A DNA stretch of 64,000 nucleotides from Byssothecium circinans (taxonomy: Eukaryota; Ascomycota; Dothideomycetes; Pleosporales; Massarinaceae). Position 1 is the first letter of the stretch; each line of letters starts with the position of its first letter. The stretch covers positions 138,806-202,805 of the forward strand of contig ML976988.1 in the NCBI GenBank assembly GCA_010015675.1, in the 5' to 3' direction. A program made the position numbers and the translations under genes. The notes below the pieces were generated by a model that saw only the letters and a list, made by a program, of their open reading frames with translations, made no database searches and was not told the DNA's origin. Shown one piece after another: positions 43,861 to 53,922 of this stretch.

Positions 43861-45327
43861 ATGAATGACAACAACAATTTTTCTGAAGATGAAAATCACC
43901 ACTCACAGCACGACAATTCAAGGTCTCAAACGGACTCAGAAGGAGAGAACAGTCACAAGCCGAGACGGAAGATCGGAGGGGACGATGATGAAAGTGACTA
44001 CTCGTCTGAAAGCTCTGGCGATGCTGTCGGCATTCATGATCTCAAAGATCTAGATGCCTTGATGAAGGCATTGATGGCAGCATTCTATGATCTCAGGGAC
44101 TCCCTCGACAACGATGTATCCAGACAAAAGAACTTCACACAACAACATCAGGCCGTCCTCAAACCACAACGGCAAATTCTGCAGAATCAAGCCGATCCTC
44201 AAGACAATATCCTGTTTAAGATGGCTTTGCAGGGACCTGGATCAAGCTCAAACGCATGGCTTGTCAAAAGAATTGTCGAGGCGCATCCCGAAATGTTAGA
44301 GGAACTGGACGGAGAGATTGGCGGACCGCTGTTCGCTGCAGTCACAAATAAGACGTTGTGGTTCATTGATGCTGTGTTGGATAGTGATATCAAAGAGGAC
44401 GACTTGCAAGCAGCGCTTGGGCCTGTATGGGAAAAGACTTCCAAAAACTGCGTTCAGAATGCGAGCAAGAGGAATCTACCGGCACCAATCACCATCAAGA
44501 TGATCGAGAAAGCATCTAAACAAACACTTGCAGCCCAGGATTCGGCTGGGTGTTCGCCGCTGCATACTGCCGTCGAATATACCAGGTGCACACGGTCACA
44601 CGAAAAAGTGATCCTGAAACTTATTGAATGTGATAGCGGGGCATTGGATTGCATCACAGGAAAGCCTGATTTCTATTCCGTCTATCAACATCATGTGAAG
44701 ACTCGACGAACTTTTCTTGAGGACGCTGCGGAGAAGAAAAAGACGGCGGAGAAGGGCATAGGAGGGGCTTTCGCGAGCGAAGTCGGACGATTGCAGGCGC
44801 AGAAGCTTGAAGGAGATCCTACCAGACATAAGAAACAATTGGCGGATCCTTGGGAAGCTCGTGGAGATGGCCATTTCTCAAATTCGTTCAATCGATGCTT
44901 GACGGATATGAATCTTTTGGATAGAGATCCTAGGTCCTTTGCCGAAGATATAATGCCGAACGAGATGGAGTTGTTCATCAAGACGGGCGAAGTCAAGCTT
45001 CCAAGGGAAACAAATGCGCCCCAGGCAATCGAAACAGGCCATCAACGTACCAAAGTAACTGAAGAGAGGACCAAAATAGCCACCTCTTCAGATATTTATG
45101 GGAAACGGAAAGCCCGAGCAAAATCCAAGGCAACAAGACCCGCTGGTGGAGGCAAAAGGGGAGAGGAGCCTTCTGAGGAGGTTGCGAATCAAGTTGCAAA
45201 GGCGCTCAAGTTACATTACTTGCGTTCTGTGCTTCTTTTTCCACATAGGTATTGCCGCATTGCTAACAATTCAAATTTTAGGCCTTCCTCGGTTGCCCAC
45301 ACGAATGCAGCGATGGTACACTCTTGA
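43861..45327 (+). CDS. Ankyrin-type N-terminal part of an S8-peptidase gene, cut off by the inversion, 488 aa
   Basis: The first ATG is 43861. Residues 1-65 are acidic and Ser-rich, probably disordered. The middle has ankyrin-like segments: GGPLFAAVTNKTLWFIDAVL and AAQDSAGCSPLHTAVEYTR, then DFYSVYQHH and a Lys/Glu helical stretch (AAEKKKTAEKG). These are the usual front half of fungal ankyrin-subtilase proteins. The conserved LKLHYLR near residue 455 should be followed by the FLYG block of the peptidase, which is instead found at 41380-41410 on the other strand. After LHYLR the frame reads foreign sequence and stops at 45325-45327. A weak GTGCTT donor at 45229 with the TTTTAG acceptor at 45281 could splice it in frame to the NLR exon that follows. 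Whether a product is made is unknown. Confidence 0.7.
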   Translation: MNDNNNFSEDENHHSQHDNSRSQTDSEGENSHKPRRKIGGDDDESDYSSESSGDAVGIHDLKDLDALMKALMAAFYDLRDSLDNDVSRQKNFTQQHQAVLKPQRQILQNQADPQDNILFKMALQGPGSSSNAWLVKRIVEAHPEMLEELDGEIGGPLFAAVTNKTLWFIDAVLDSDIKEDDLQAALGPVWEKTSKNCVQNASKRNLPAPITIKMIEKASKQTLAAQDSAGCSPLHTAVEYTRCTRSHEKVILKLIECDSGALDCITGKPDFYSVYQHHVKTRRTFLEDAAEKKKTAEKGIGGAFASEVGRLQAQKLEGDPTRHKKQLADPWEARGDGHFSNSFNRCLTDMNLLDRDPRSFAEDIMPNEMELFIKTGEVKLPRETNAPQAIETGHQRTKVTEERTKIATSSDIYGKRKARAKSKATRPAGGGKRGEEPSEEVANQVAKALKLHYLRSVLLFPHRYCRIANNSNFRPSSVAHTNAAMVHS

Positions 45328-48300
45328 GAGATGAACTCTATCAACTGTTCAGATTGAATGAAACCGCCGATTTCACGCTTTCGTATTCACTTGCTTGTAG
45401 CTTAGCTCAATCGGCACTGGAGATCAATGAAGACTTCCTACGTACTCAGCTCTACGACTCTGTTCCAATATCCATTGTCATCTCAACCGCCGAGGAGGCG
45501 TCTCAACGTGTACGTATGGGATTTTCATATGTATTTGTTCAAATAGAACGCTCAAATTCTAACAAAACGTCCTAGATCTTTTCAGATCCAATACCATGGA
45601 CTACGGCTGGGAGCGCACGAAAATGGAGTACTCTCAAATGTCCAGTTCCACATTGGCAACTTGCACGAGGCTTCGAGCTTGTTACTACTCCAGAACAAGC
45701 TCGCTGTATGTCAACCTGCTTCACGTTAAGTCAGCAACTTCTAACAACATTCAAAAATAGCCATGTTACAAACTCTTCGAGCGTTCACATCGACAAAAAC
45801 CGATCCTGTCCAGCCATTTAGTGCAGACTACGATACCAGCATCAGCAGAAACCCGCAGATTGTGGATTGGACATCCGCTAGCGGCACCGCAAGCCTCGTT
45901 GTTCAGACCGTTTCTCCAGTCAAAACAGCCAATTCTATCTGCAAGTACATCCAAGATTCAAAGATTTCTTCGTATTTCCTTTTTGATTTCCAGTTTTATC
46001 ACTGGGATTGCCGATTCGACTCAGTCAAGTCACTCTTGCGTTCGCTGCTCAACAGCTATTGGATGCAAAATCTCGAGGTTAAAACGATTCAGGGTAAATT
46101 GATCAAAGTTCTTGAGGAACGATCTAAATCCTGCGATTTATATCACGAACTGAATTTAGAGGACCTCTGGGCTTTGGTTCTGGAAGTTGTTCGTCTGACT
46201 GGTCGCATTGATATAACGTTGGTTCTACTTGATCTGAACGAACGTATTCGATCACATAGGTGGTTACTGGACAAGATAACCACTGTTTGCAACGGATCGG
46301 ATCTCAAATTCCAAGTGCTCTTCGTCACCGGACACGTTCCATGCCCTCTCTTCAAAGAATACGACATCGCAACTACGGCAATCAGCACGAAGAATATCAT
46401 CGATGGTACAGTTTCATCCAATGCGACCGCCGAAAAGGACGATGATGAGAAAGATGAGGATAAATCAAGCGAGATCTCCCCCCACGAGCGTGTCGAAGGA
46501 TATACTACGAGCTTAGTTATGCTGGAAATGCTTCGAAACCAACCACGACTTCACACGCATAGTCGTCGGATTGCACAAATCCTCCGAGACTGCGCACCTG
46601 ACAAGGACCTGCAAGCCATGATTTCAACCTGGCTAGTGAGTTCGAATTTGCACTTCGACAACGTCAAGCTCAGCTCCTTGCTTGCCGACCTCTCTCCGAT
46701 AACACCACAAAAGATTTTCCAACGTATCCTAGCCACTGTGGTCGTGGAACAGGGGGAGCCGGCCCTCGAAGCTCTTCAACTCGTGACCAGCACTTTCCGA
46801 CCTCTGAGCATCCATGAGCTTGAGATACTACATAGCGCCAAGTTCCATCACCGTGGGGCGAATAGTGTCATATGTACGGACAGTGCAGGCCTTACATCTC
46901 TTTTTCGGGGCTTGCTCGTCGTTCGCAAAAACGAGGTGAAATTCGGACATCCTCTTCTTCGAGAGTTCTTGTCGCCAAAGGTTTAACGGTTGGAAAGCAA
47001 AATCGAGACTCGAAAGTCCACTCACAGATAGCGAGGCTGTGTTTGGAATGCATTCAATCTATGACTCTCGAAGCCTTGAGCAATCACCACGGCGTTCCAA
47101 AATGCCCTCCAGCACCTGAGTCACGCTTGAGCTTCTCCGGATACGCTATCAAATACTGGCCTCAGCACGCCCAACTCGCAGGATCGCAATTATGGGAAGC
47201 CGATGAGCCTACAATGAGTTCCTTCGGAGATCTATCCCTCCTTGGCAGTTGGGCAAAGGCTTACTGGACACACTCTGGCCGCATGCTCCCCGAGAACGAT
47301 GATCTTCCCACCGCAACATCAATTTTGGCAGAAAATGGTCTTGGAGATGCTGTCGATAAGGTTCTTTCATTGCATCGGAACTGCAGATCCTTCACTCGAG
47401 AATTTATCACTTCTCTTGAGGCAGCCGCAAAAACAGGAAACAAGCAAGTCCTCTGGCAACTAGTGAAGTCGGGTGTTCCACCTGGGGTAAGCTTCGACGA
47501 AGCGATCCTAGCTGCAGTTGATTCAATGGACTCAGAAACTACGCACATGCTGCTAGAGAAGGTGAAACGGGAACCGGATCTATTCGTTGACCCTACAACA
47601 GCTCTTCACCGAGCCGTAATCCTGGGACTGCACGATGTGTTAGATCGCATCGTTACCTTTATCGCGACCAAGAACAGTACACTCGATACAAGGAAGAGCT
47701 TTATGGTGTCAGCGTGCGGAGGAGGCAACTTGGCCATCGTCAAGTTTCTTCTAGACCGAAAGGCTGATCTTCATCTTGGGAACATTGAGGAGGAAGAAGT
47801 TTCCAAGTGGCTGAGCCGAGCCTGCATATACGGACATCACGAAGTCGCCAATTATCTGGCGAAAGAAACCGTATCTTTGGCAACAGGACCAAGTGAGCAA
47901 GATTAGCCCGGTGTGATAAGACTGCGGATGCTCTACGCGCTCGAAGTTGCGATCACTTTCGGGCAGTCGCAGACTTTGAAATCTATGCTCGACAAATTTG
48001 TGCATTACGACCCTACTTTCCTAACTCACAATGATCTGGTGACTCACTCAATTCGCTTCAGAAGACCTCATTGCTGTAAAGTGATGATGGACTACCTCTG
48101 CGAGTCACCGGATTATCGTGAATCCTTGAAGGAGCAAATGAAGCTTCTAATGGACCTTGCTATAAACTTAGCAGACCTAGCCATCATCGAGATTCTCATC
48201 GTTTTCGGTGCAAAGCTTAATCCATGCGCAGCCATTTTGTCTGTGATCGACTCTTCCGAAAATATCGAAGCTTGGATCAACTCTTTCTTTCGAATGGATG

Positions 48301-50317
48301 CACAGGCTTGGTCGTCTCTTGCGTACTATCAGAGTGCTCTCGACAATGCTCTACTCTTATATGCAGCCCCGAAAGGAAAGCTGGAACTCACGAAGCTGCT
48401 CGTTTCGAAGGGGGCCAACATTGGAGCTGAGGACTCTGCAAAGCGTACTTCGTTATACATGGCTACAATGAGAACACATACGGACGTTGCGGAAGCGCTT
48501 GTTGAAGCTGGGGCGAATCTCAAAGTGCGACGGAACGGGGAGTACAGCTTGTCACCAGTCGATGTCGCAGCCGGATATTGCAGCCACAGACTTTTGTCCT
48601 ACATGCTCGCCAAAGCCGGCGACGTCCATGCACTCTCGGCAGAAACCCACACGCCTCTCGACCTTGCAGTGCAGCAGAATAAGGTAGACTCAGTGGGAGT
48701 ACTTTTAAACCACACGCCAGACTTGAAGCCTCCCGAGAACAGGGCATATGTGTTGCACGCAGCAGTTTACAACGGGAATCTCCGTATCGTTACCATGCTC
48801 TTAGAAGCCGGTGCCGACCCATGCTACAAGTCCATAGGACTCCCGTATTCTCTTCTTTGTGTTTGGAACAACTCGATCAAAATCCTCGAAAAGCTCGTTT
48901 CCTATGGAATGCAGTTAGAACAAACATCTCTGAAAGGTAATCAGGCACTACATTGCTTGAGTTCCAAGACAGACTTACCGGTCATCAAGTATCTAGTTTG
49001 TCGAGGTGCCTCACTAGAAGCAGTGAGTCGTATTTCCATGACTCCCCTCACTTCGGCTATACGCACCAACAATATCAAGATTGCAGAGTATTAGATCTCC
49101 AAAGGAGCAAACGTAGTTTCGGGAGTGGGCAATGAGGGAACACCTCTTCACACAGCCTGCCAGGTCAGCACACTGGCGATGGTGAAGTTACTGGTCAGCC
49201 ACGGTGCAGATCCGGCAAATGCTGTCGAAAGCATACATGGAACACCATTCCAGGCGGCCTGTAAACGGAGAGAAGGCACTGCCAAGAAGAGAATCTTATC
49301 GTATTTACTCGAGACCGGTAAGATCACTGCCGAGAAAAGCAGTTCCTTGTTGGGCCCGAACATCATCACTGCAAGTCTGCACACTGAATCGAGCGTGGTG
49401 GAGAAGATGCTCGATCTCAAAGAGAATAGTAGTGATAAGGTACGGAGAGATATCGTCAACATTCAAGGCAACTACGGACAAAGGCCGGTACACTTCGCGT
49501 TACGGAGCTCAATCAAGCATGTAGACGTTCTGCATGGGGCAGGAGCAGATATGTTAGCAAGGGATCTCATTAAACAAGGGCCTTTGCACTTCGCCGTGGC
49601 AGGAGGAAGACTAGATCTTGTCCAGTATGTGCTAAAAGAGAATGGGAACCTCGTCCATGAGGAAGATAGCCATGGTTGGACTCCACTGCTATGCGCTCTT
49701 AGAGTGGGCTGGAGAGCGCATTTAGGCAGAAGGTTATATGTAGTTCAGGAACTGCTTCAACGCGGCGCTAGTAAAATGGTTCAAGGAAAGGGTGCCAAAG
49801 GGAGAGTGTGGACAGCATTGCTGATTGCGAGTTATCATGGGCTTGATCAGAAAATCATTGATCTCGTCACTCCGACAACCGAAGAAGTCAGAGCAAGCGA
49901 AGATCGTCAGTTCTGGGAGAATCATCTCGCGCAGAAGCATCGACAAGCTCGTCGAATTGAGGACTCCCACTGCAACGTTTGTCTTACGGTAAGTTCACTC
50001 TCCGAACCCAACGCTTTCATTTTTCATCATCAAGTCCTGACTAGCAGCTACCCTAGATTACATACGGGTTTCACTATGTGTGCGATGATTGCAAGGATAT
50101 CAATTTCGTGCTCTGTTCGAAGTGTTATCTGTCTAAGGAGGACGTTCATCCTGACCATGATTTCTCGCCTAAATTAGAGGACGACGAGTATGTATCGGAA
50201 GACGAAGAGAGCGATGCTTCACAAAGCGAGAATGGAGAGGAGACAGATGCTCTAAATGGTGGAAGTGAAGTGGTCAGTCAAAGTGATAGCAAACAGAATG
50301 TACAAGGTACGCCCTAG
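45282..50317 (+). pseudogene. NLR-like gene body: NB-type domain, ankyrin repeats and ZZ zinc finger, broken
   Basis: Downstream part of an NLR (STAND) gene whose hydrolase front now lies at 41453-42052 on the minus strand. Exons 45282-45509, 45576-45705 and 45761 onward, with introns of 66 and 55 bp, then a last intron 49989-50056 (68 bp). It starts AFLGCPHECSDGTLLRDELY, the end of the hydrolase module. The NB-like part (RNPQIVDWTSASGTASLVV, then SYFLFDFQFYHWD) lacks a GxxxxGK(S/T) P-loop. A winged-helix-like region ends FGHPLLREFL. About 15 ankyrin-type units follow (47400-49950). The C-terminus is a ZZ finger: CNVC, CDDC, CSKC, HPDH. Lesions: missing base near 46971-46990, TAG at 47904-47906, TAG at 49092-49094. 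Incompatibility or non-self recognition is the expected role of the intact family. Confidence 0.8.
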
Positions 50318-51489
50318 TTGAAGTGTGCAACGGGGTATCATACAGAGCGCTGGATCAATTCGAGATGCAAAGGGTTTTATTCGGTGCGGACAAGATTATC
50401 TCTAGCTCTGATGAGAACAGTATGTAACTTCAAATAGATCACAATTTGAATGAGAGAGAGACGTCCTCAGGACCTCAATACTACAAAACCCACTTTCCGC
50501 ACTCTGTATACCCTAAAATAGGTCTTTTCCTATATTAACAAGGCCGTTGAGGTACATATTAGTCTCGTAAACTTCTAGGATACAGACAGTTTTTTTTTTT
50601 ACAAGGCTAAGCGAGTCAATTTCAACTTCCAAAATCCGCGCTTATTTCCCAAGGATTTGCTACTGCAAGAGGCTGAGATAGATCAGAGATATTCTTATTG
50701 ATATGTTAGGGCTAAAACAATGCAATGGATAGCATTTGATGGTCACTTGATTGTATTGCTATCTAGAAGGGTTTTTACGTGCGAAAAGGAAAATGGTCTG
50801 TGTGTCCGACTGCTTCGGATGTGAACCAGATTCTCCACTCAAAACACCAAATGTAACGAATTAAGGACATGTCAGAGCCATCTAACCGTTCATCTTGAAC
50901 CGAGACAAGATCTCACGTACCTAATTTATCGTCCTTTCCAGTCATTCTCCTGCCCCTCGCCCACTTATACCTCTTGATCAATACATTTGAACGATAGCTC
51001 GATCAATCTTGAAGGAATAGGAATTATAAATTGATTTATGGAAATATTACGCGGTGGATTGTTCGATTGATTGATCAGGCTTTTTAATTCCCAATCAAAA
51101 AAGAATAATCGGTTGGTTGTTGATACGTACGGGCGGCGGAAAGGAGTTGAATCAGACTTCACATACACGCCCACATCTGTGGGCTCGTCAAGACCTGTAC
51201 CCTTCGATGGATGAGCCAGTTTTCAATATCGATGTCAGTAATTGGGTTGGTTTAGTTTAAACTTGTCAGACGTAAACGATCACTGTTGTCAAGCCCTCGA
51301 GATTTTGATAGAAAATGCTGAATTTGTTGGTAGTATTCACTTATACTCCGCTCTGCCTGAAGTTCTCATGCCGCAAGATCGCTCTGAGCGTCCACCTATG
51401 CCGTGCTTCTTCATCCCCCTCATAGTAGACGTTGCAACTTCACCCACTCAGCCCACGTCGCTTTCTCCTCATACTGAAGCCTCTCAACC
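50318..51489. other. Intergenic, AT-rich, about 1.17 kb
   Basis: Many TA-rich and stop-rich stretches (50400-50720, 50990-51110). GATTGATTGATC words recall subterminal words of the hAT element, but no inverted repeats or duplication could be found. No gene supported. Confidence 0.5.
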
Positions 51490-52196
51490 TCATACGAGTT
51501 TCTGTCCTTGAAACAAGAACCTCAAGTCCTCCAGTGCATCTTCCGAATGTCCAGCTCTAGCTTCCATCGTACTGAACGTTCCAACATATAAATGAAGAGT
51601 TCCCAAAGTGCGCACATCCCAGAGGCCAAGTTCTTGTTGTAGTTTCCGCACATGCCTCGCCTGATTTGTCATCATACGCAAATATCCCGGCATGAGCTGC
51701 AAACTAGACGATGGCCCATATTCCGTCCAGCCCATCGCAACCTCAATCTGACGGTGCTTGTGTAGGAAAGTCTTCAGTATAGGCCAAATAGACGCGTTGG
51801 ACCCTGGAACTTCCATCCATTGTTGACTTTCTGTGCGTTCCAGCCCAAGAGCGACGGGAACTTCTGCATGGTTGTATTCAAATCCCGGGTGTACGTAGAT
51901 TTGGAGGTGCGTAACTGACGTCTGTGTGGCTAGAATATCGAGAGTGTGGCCGACATATGCCGCAAGATGACGACCGGAGTCCCATCCAACTCGGAGGACA
52001 TTGGGCTTTTTTCCTACTGATGGGGGAGCCCTACCCCATTCCGTCGACTCTTTACCACCAGGCAATGCCTTCCGCCGAATGATGGGCGGACCGTTGCGGT
52101 CAATAAACGGTGTACCCATTACAACCGTCTTGATGCACTGCGCATTGTGCACTCCGATGGACTTGAGGAAGTGTGGAATCTCCAAGTACATATCTA

Positions 52197-52246
52197 CAGT
52201 AATGCGTCAAAAGTTCGTTCCGCTAAGCGAGAAACACCAAAACGCG
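52197..52246 (+). repeat. Mariner left inverted repeat
   Basis: About 50 bp, mirrored at 53424-53475 with about 85% identity and a 2-bp indel. Confidence 0.9.
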
Positions 52247-52279
52247 TGAACGCGTCAACACCTTCAACCCACCACCACA

Positions 52280-53169
52280 ATGCCTCAATCACGTCGGTTT
52301 GGTACAGAAATCTCTGGAAATGCCCGTAAAAGGCCAAATACTACTCCCCTTGAGCGTGAGCAAATCATTGCTAAGTGGCAAGCTGGGTGTACGACGGGAG
52401 AGCTAGCTAATAAGTTTGGCCGCACCACGCGTGGGATACGCAAAATCATCCACCGATTTTCACAGCACCACACCACTAAGGATTTGCCTCGCTCTGGCCG
52501 TCCAAAATACCTCTCACAAAGAACAATTAATCGAATTAAATACTTTATACGAAAGACACCAAAAATCGAGTACAATACGCTTATGTGTGAGATGGGATGG
52601 GACCCCCCTACTACTGACCCCTCACGCTCTACCATCTATCACGCGATTAGAGAGGTTGGATTACGGAACTACCGATGCTCTAAGCGACCCAAAATTAACC
52701 GTGCGACGGCTATTTTAAGGCTTAAGTGGTCCAGAGAGCATCGCAACTACCCATGGAGGCGCCGCCCGTTTCGCTTCTCAGATGAGTGCTCTATTTAAAA
52801 GGGCTCTGGGGCCAATACTGAGTGGGCCTTTCGATATCCTGACGAGAGATGGAGTCACAAGATGGTTACTGAGTATACTAAGAGCCGTCCTCCTCAACAA
52901 ATGGTGTGGGCAGAGGTGTGGCTTACTCGAAGGGGTGGTGTACGAAGGAGTGAATTAGTGATTATAAAAAGAGACCCACAAGCCGCCCACCAAGGATATA
53001 CGACCCAGAGCTATTTAGAGGCTTTAGAGGAGGGCTTATTGCCCTATTACTAACCAGGAGAGATCTTTATGCAGGATAACGCTCCTATCCATACGTCGGG
53101 GGCAGCAAAGGATTTCTTGGAGAGACACGGCATTTGGGTCACTGAGTGGCCACCCTATTCACCTGACCT
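52280..53169 (+). pseudogene. Tc1/mariner transposase, two in-frame stops, 3' end in gap
   Basis: ATG at 52280. The N-terminal paired-type helix-turn-helix region includes KWQAGCTTGELANKFGRT and IRKIIHRF, followed by LPRSGRPKYLS. The catalytic core starts with Asp in RFSDECSI; the second Asp is in MQDNAPIHTSG, then WPPYSPDL leads into the gap, where the third acidic residue should lie. The frame is continuous from 52280 to the gap apart from TAA at 52796-52798 and TAA at 53051-53053. Both look like Gln CAA codons changed by C-to-T, as expected from RIP. Not functional as sequenced. Confidence 0.9.
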
Positions 53170-53384
53170 NNNNNNNNNNNNNNNNNNNNNNNNNNNNNNN
53201 NNNNNNNNNNNNNNNNNNNNNNNNNNNNNNNNNNNNNNNNNNNNNNNNNNNNNNNNNNNNNNNNNNNNNNNNNNNNNNNNNNNNNNNNNNNNNNNNNNNN
53301 NNNNNNNNNNNNNNNNNNNNNNNNNNNNNNNNNNNNNNNNNNNNNNNNNNNNNNNNNNNNNNNNNNNNNNNNNNNNNNNNNNNN
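53170..53384. other. Assembly gap, 215 N
   Basis: Unknown bases inside the mariner transposase, a typical place for a repeat-induced gap. Any frame crossing it is unreliable. Confidence 0.99.
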
Positions 53385-53423
53385 GCTCTATATATATAGC
53401 CTCAATTTGGATGGGCGTTGGGT

Positions 53424-53475
53424 CGCGTTTTGGTGATTTTCGCTTAGCGCGGAACGAACTTTTGACCTAGTACTG
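53424..53475 (-). repeat. Mariner right inverted repeat
   Basis: About 52 bp, reverse complement of 52197-52246 with small changes. Confidence 0.9.
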
Positions 53476-53922
53476 TACCTGATCAAACCTGAATACATTG
53501 TCTCCGTAGAACATCGCTCGTGTTTCGGCGTTGACAAGCTTGCAAGTTCGGAGGAGGCTCCTACTGGTGGCGGACACACTCCTGAACTTAGGCCCAGGTA
53601 TGGACGGCCCGAGGGGTCGAATGACGAGGCCCTGTACAACAACATATTGGTAAATTCGACGGCGGATTTCCAGTGGGAGGGTCAAGAAGGAAGGAAGCGC
53701 TGGGGCCGTTCGTTTGATCATGCGCTTTCGTTCTCTGTACAGGACAGGGAGGCGTTTGAACGGGTCAAGCTGCGTGGGGGCGTACATCTGATATACTGGA
53801 ACAAGCTCGCCATCTTTATCCTTCACCCATTCCCGAAGGCGGTCCTTTGGTGCAGGTTGGACCAGACGGGGACCTTCGATAAGGTACTCGAGAGCACGCT
53901 TTTTGCTTCGATGGTGACTCAT

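Larger units (their letters stand above)
41451..45224. other. Inverted segment, about 3.8 kb, that swapped the 5' ends of two genes
   Basis: At the left join the minus strand reads CTTGTACGTATTACG, at the right join the plus strand reads CTTGCGTTCTG; CGT is common to both. Flipping the segment back in thought puts the ankyrin front next to FLYGTNLE of the subtilase, and the hydrolase front next to FLGCPHECSDG of the NLR. It also rebuilds a 61-bp intron from the donor GTACGT left at the left join and the GCTAAC branch plus TTTTAG acceptor left at the right join. Three independent fits (two domain orders and one intron) support a real or assembled inversion. No inverted repeats flank it, so a site-specific switch is unlikely. 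Confidence 0.8.
52197..53475 (+). mobile_element. Tc1/mariner-family transposon, about 1.28 kb, with assembly gap
   Basis: Flanked by TA (52195-52196 and 53476-53477), the target duplication of this superfamily. Inverted repeats of about 50 bp start CAGTA and share TCAAAAGTTCGTTCCG, CTAAGCGA and CACCAAAACGCG (52197-52246 and 53424-53475). The right copy has a GC insertion and several changes. It carries a transposase on the plus strand. Bases 53170-53384 are unknown (N), so exact length depends on the gap estimate. Confidence 0.93.
51490..53922 (-). pseudogene. F-box-like fungal protein gene split by a Tc1/mariner insertion
   Basis: The N-terminal part (53922-53478) has a basic start, then LPLEIRRRIYQYVVVQG and LLRTCKLVNAETRAMFYGDN, the pattern of fungal F-box-like/DUF7730 proteins. 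The C-terminal part (52194-51490) begins directly with VDMYLEIPHFLKSIG and ends FLFQGQKLV. Removing the transposon and one TA copy gives 1,152 nt, a single uninterrupted frame of 383 residues that passes through the site as FRFDQVDMYLE. No other lesion exists in either half. The insertion therefore seems recent, and precise loss would restore the gene. Substrate adaptor or other role unknown. Confidence 0.85.

Noticed and set aside
41451..45224. Site-specific invertible switch
   Set aside because: No flanking inverted repeats or recombinase; only CGT shared at the joins.
45249..45281. 33-bp intron (GTATTG...TTTTAG) joining the ankyrin ORF to the NLR exon
   Set aside because: Too short for these introns and gives the wrong frame; read as the tail of the old 61-bp intron.
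50990..51110. Remnant of a hAT element
   Set aside because: Only short GATTGATTGATC words shared; no ends, coding traces or target duplication.
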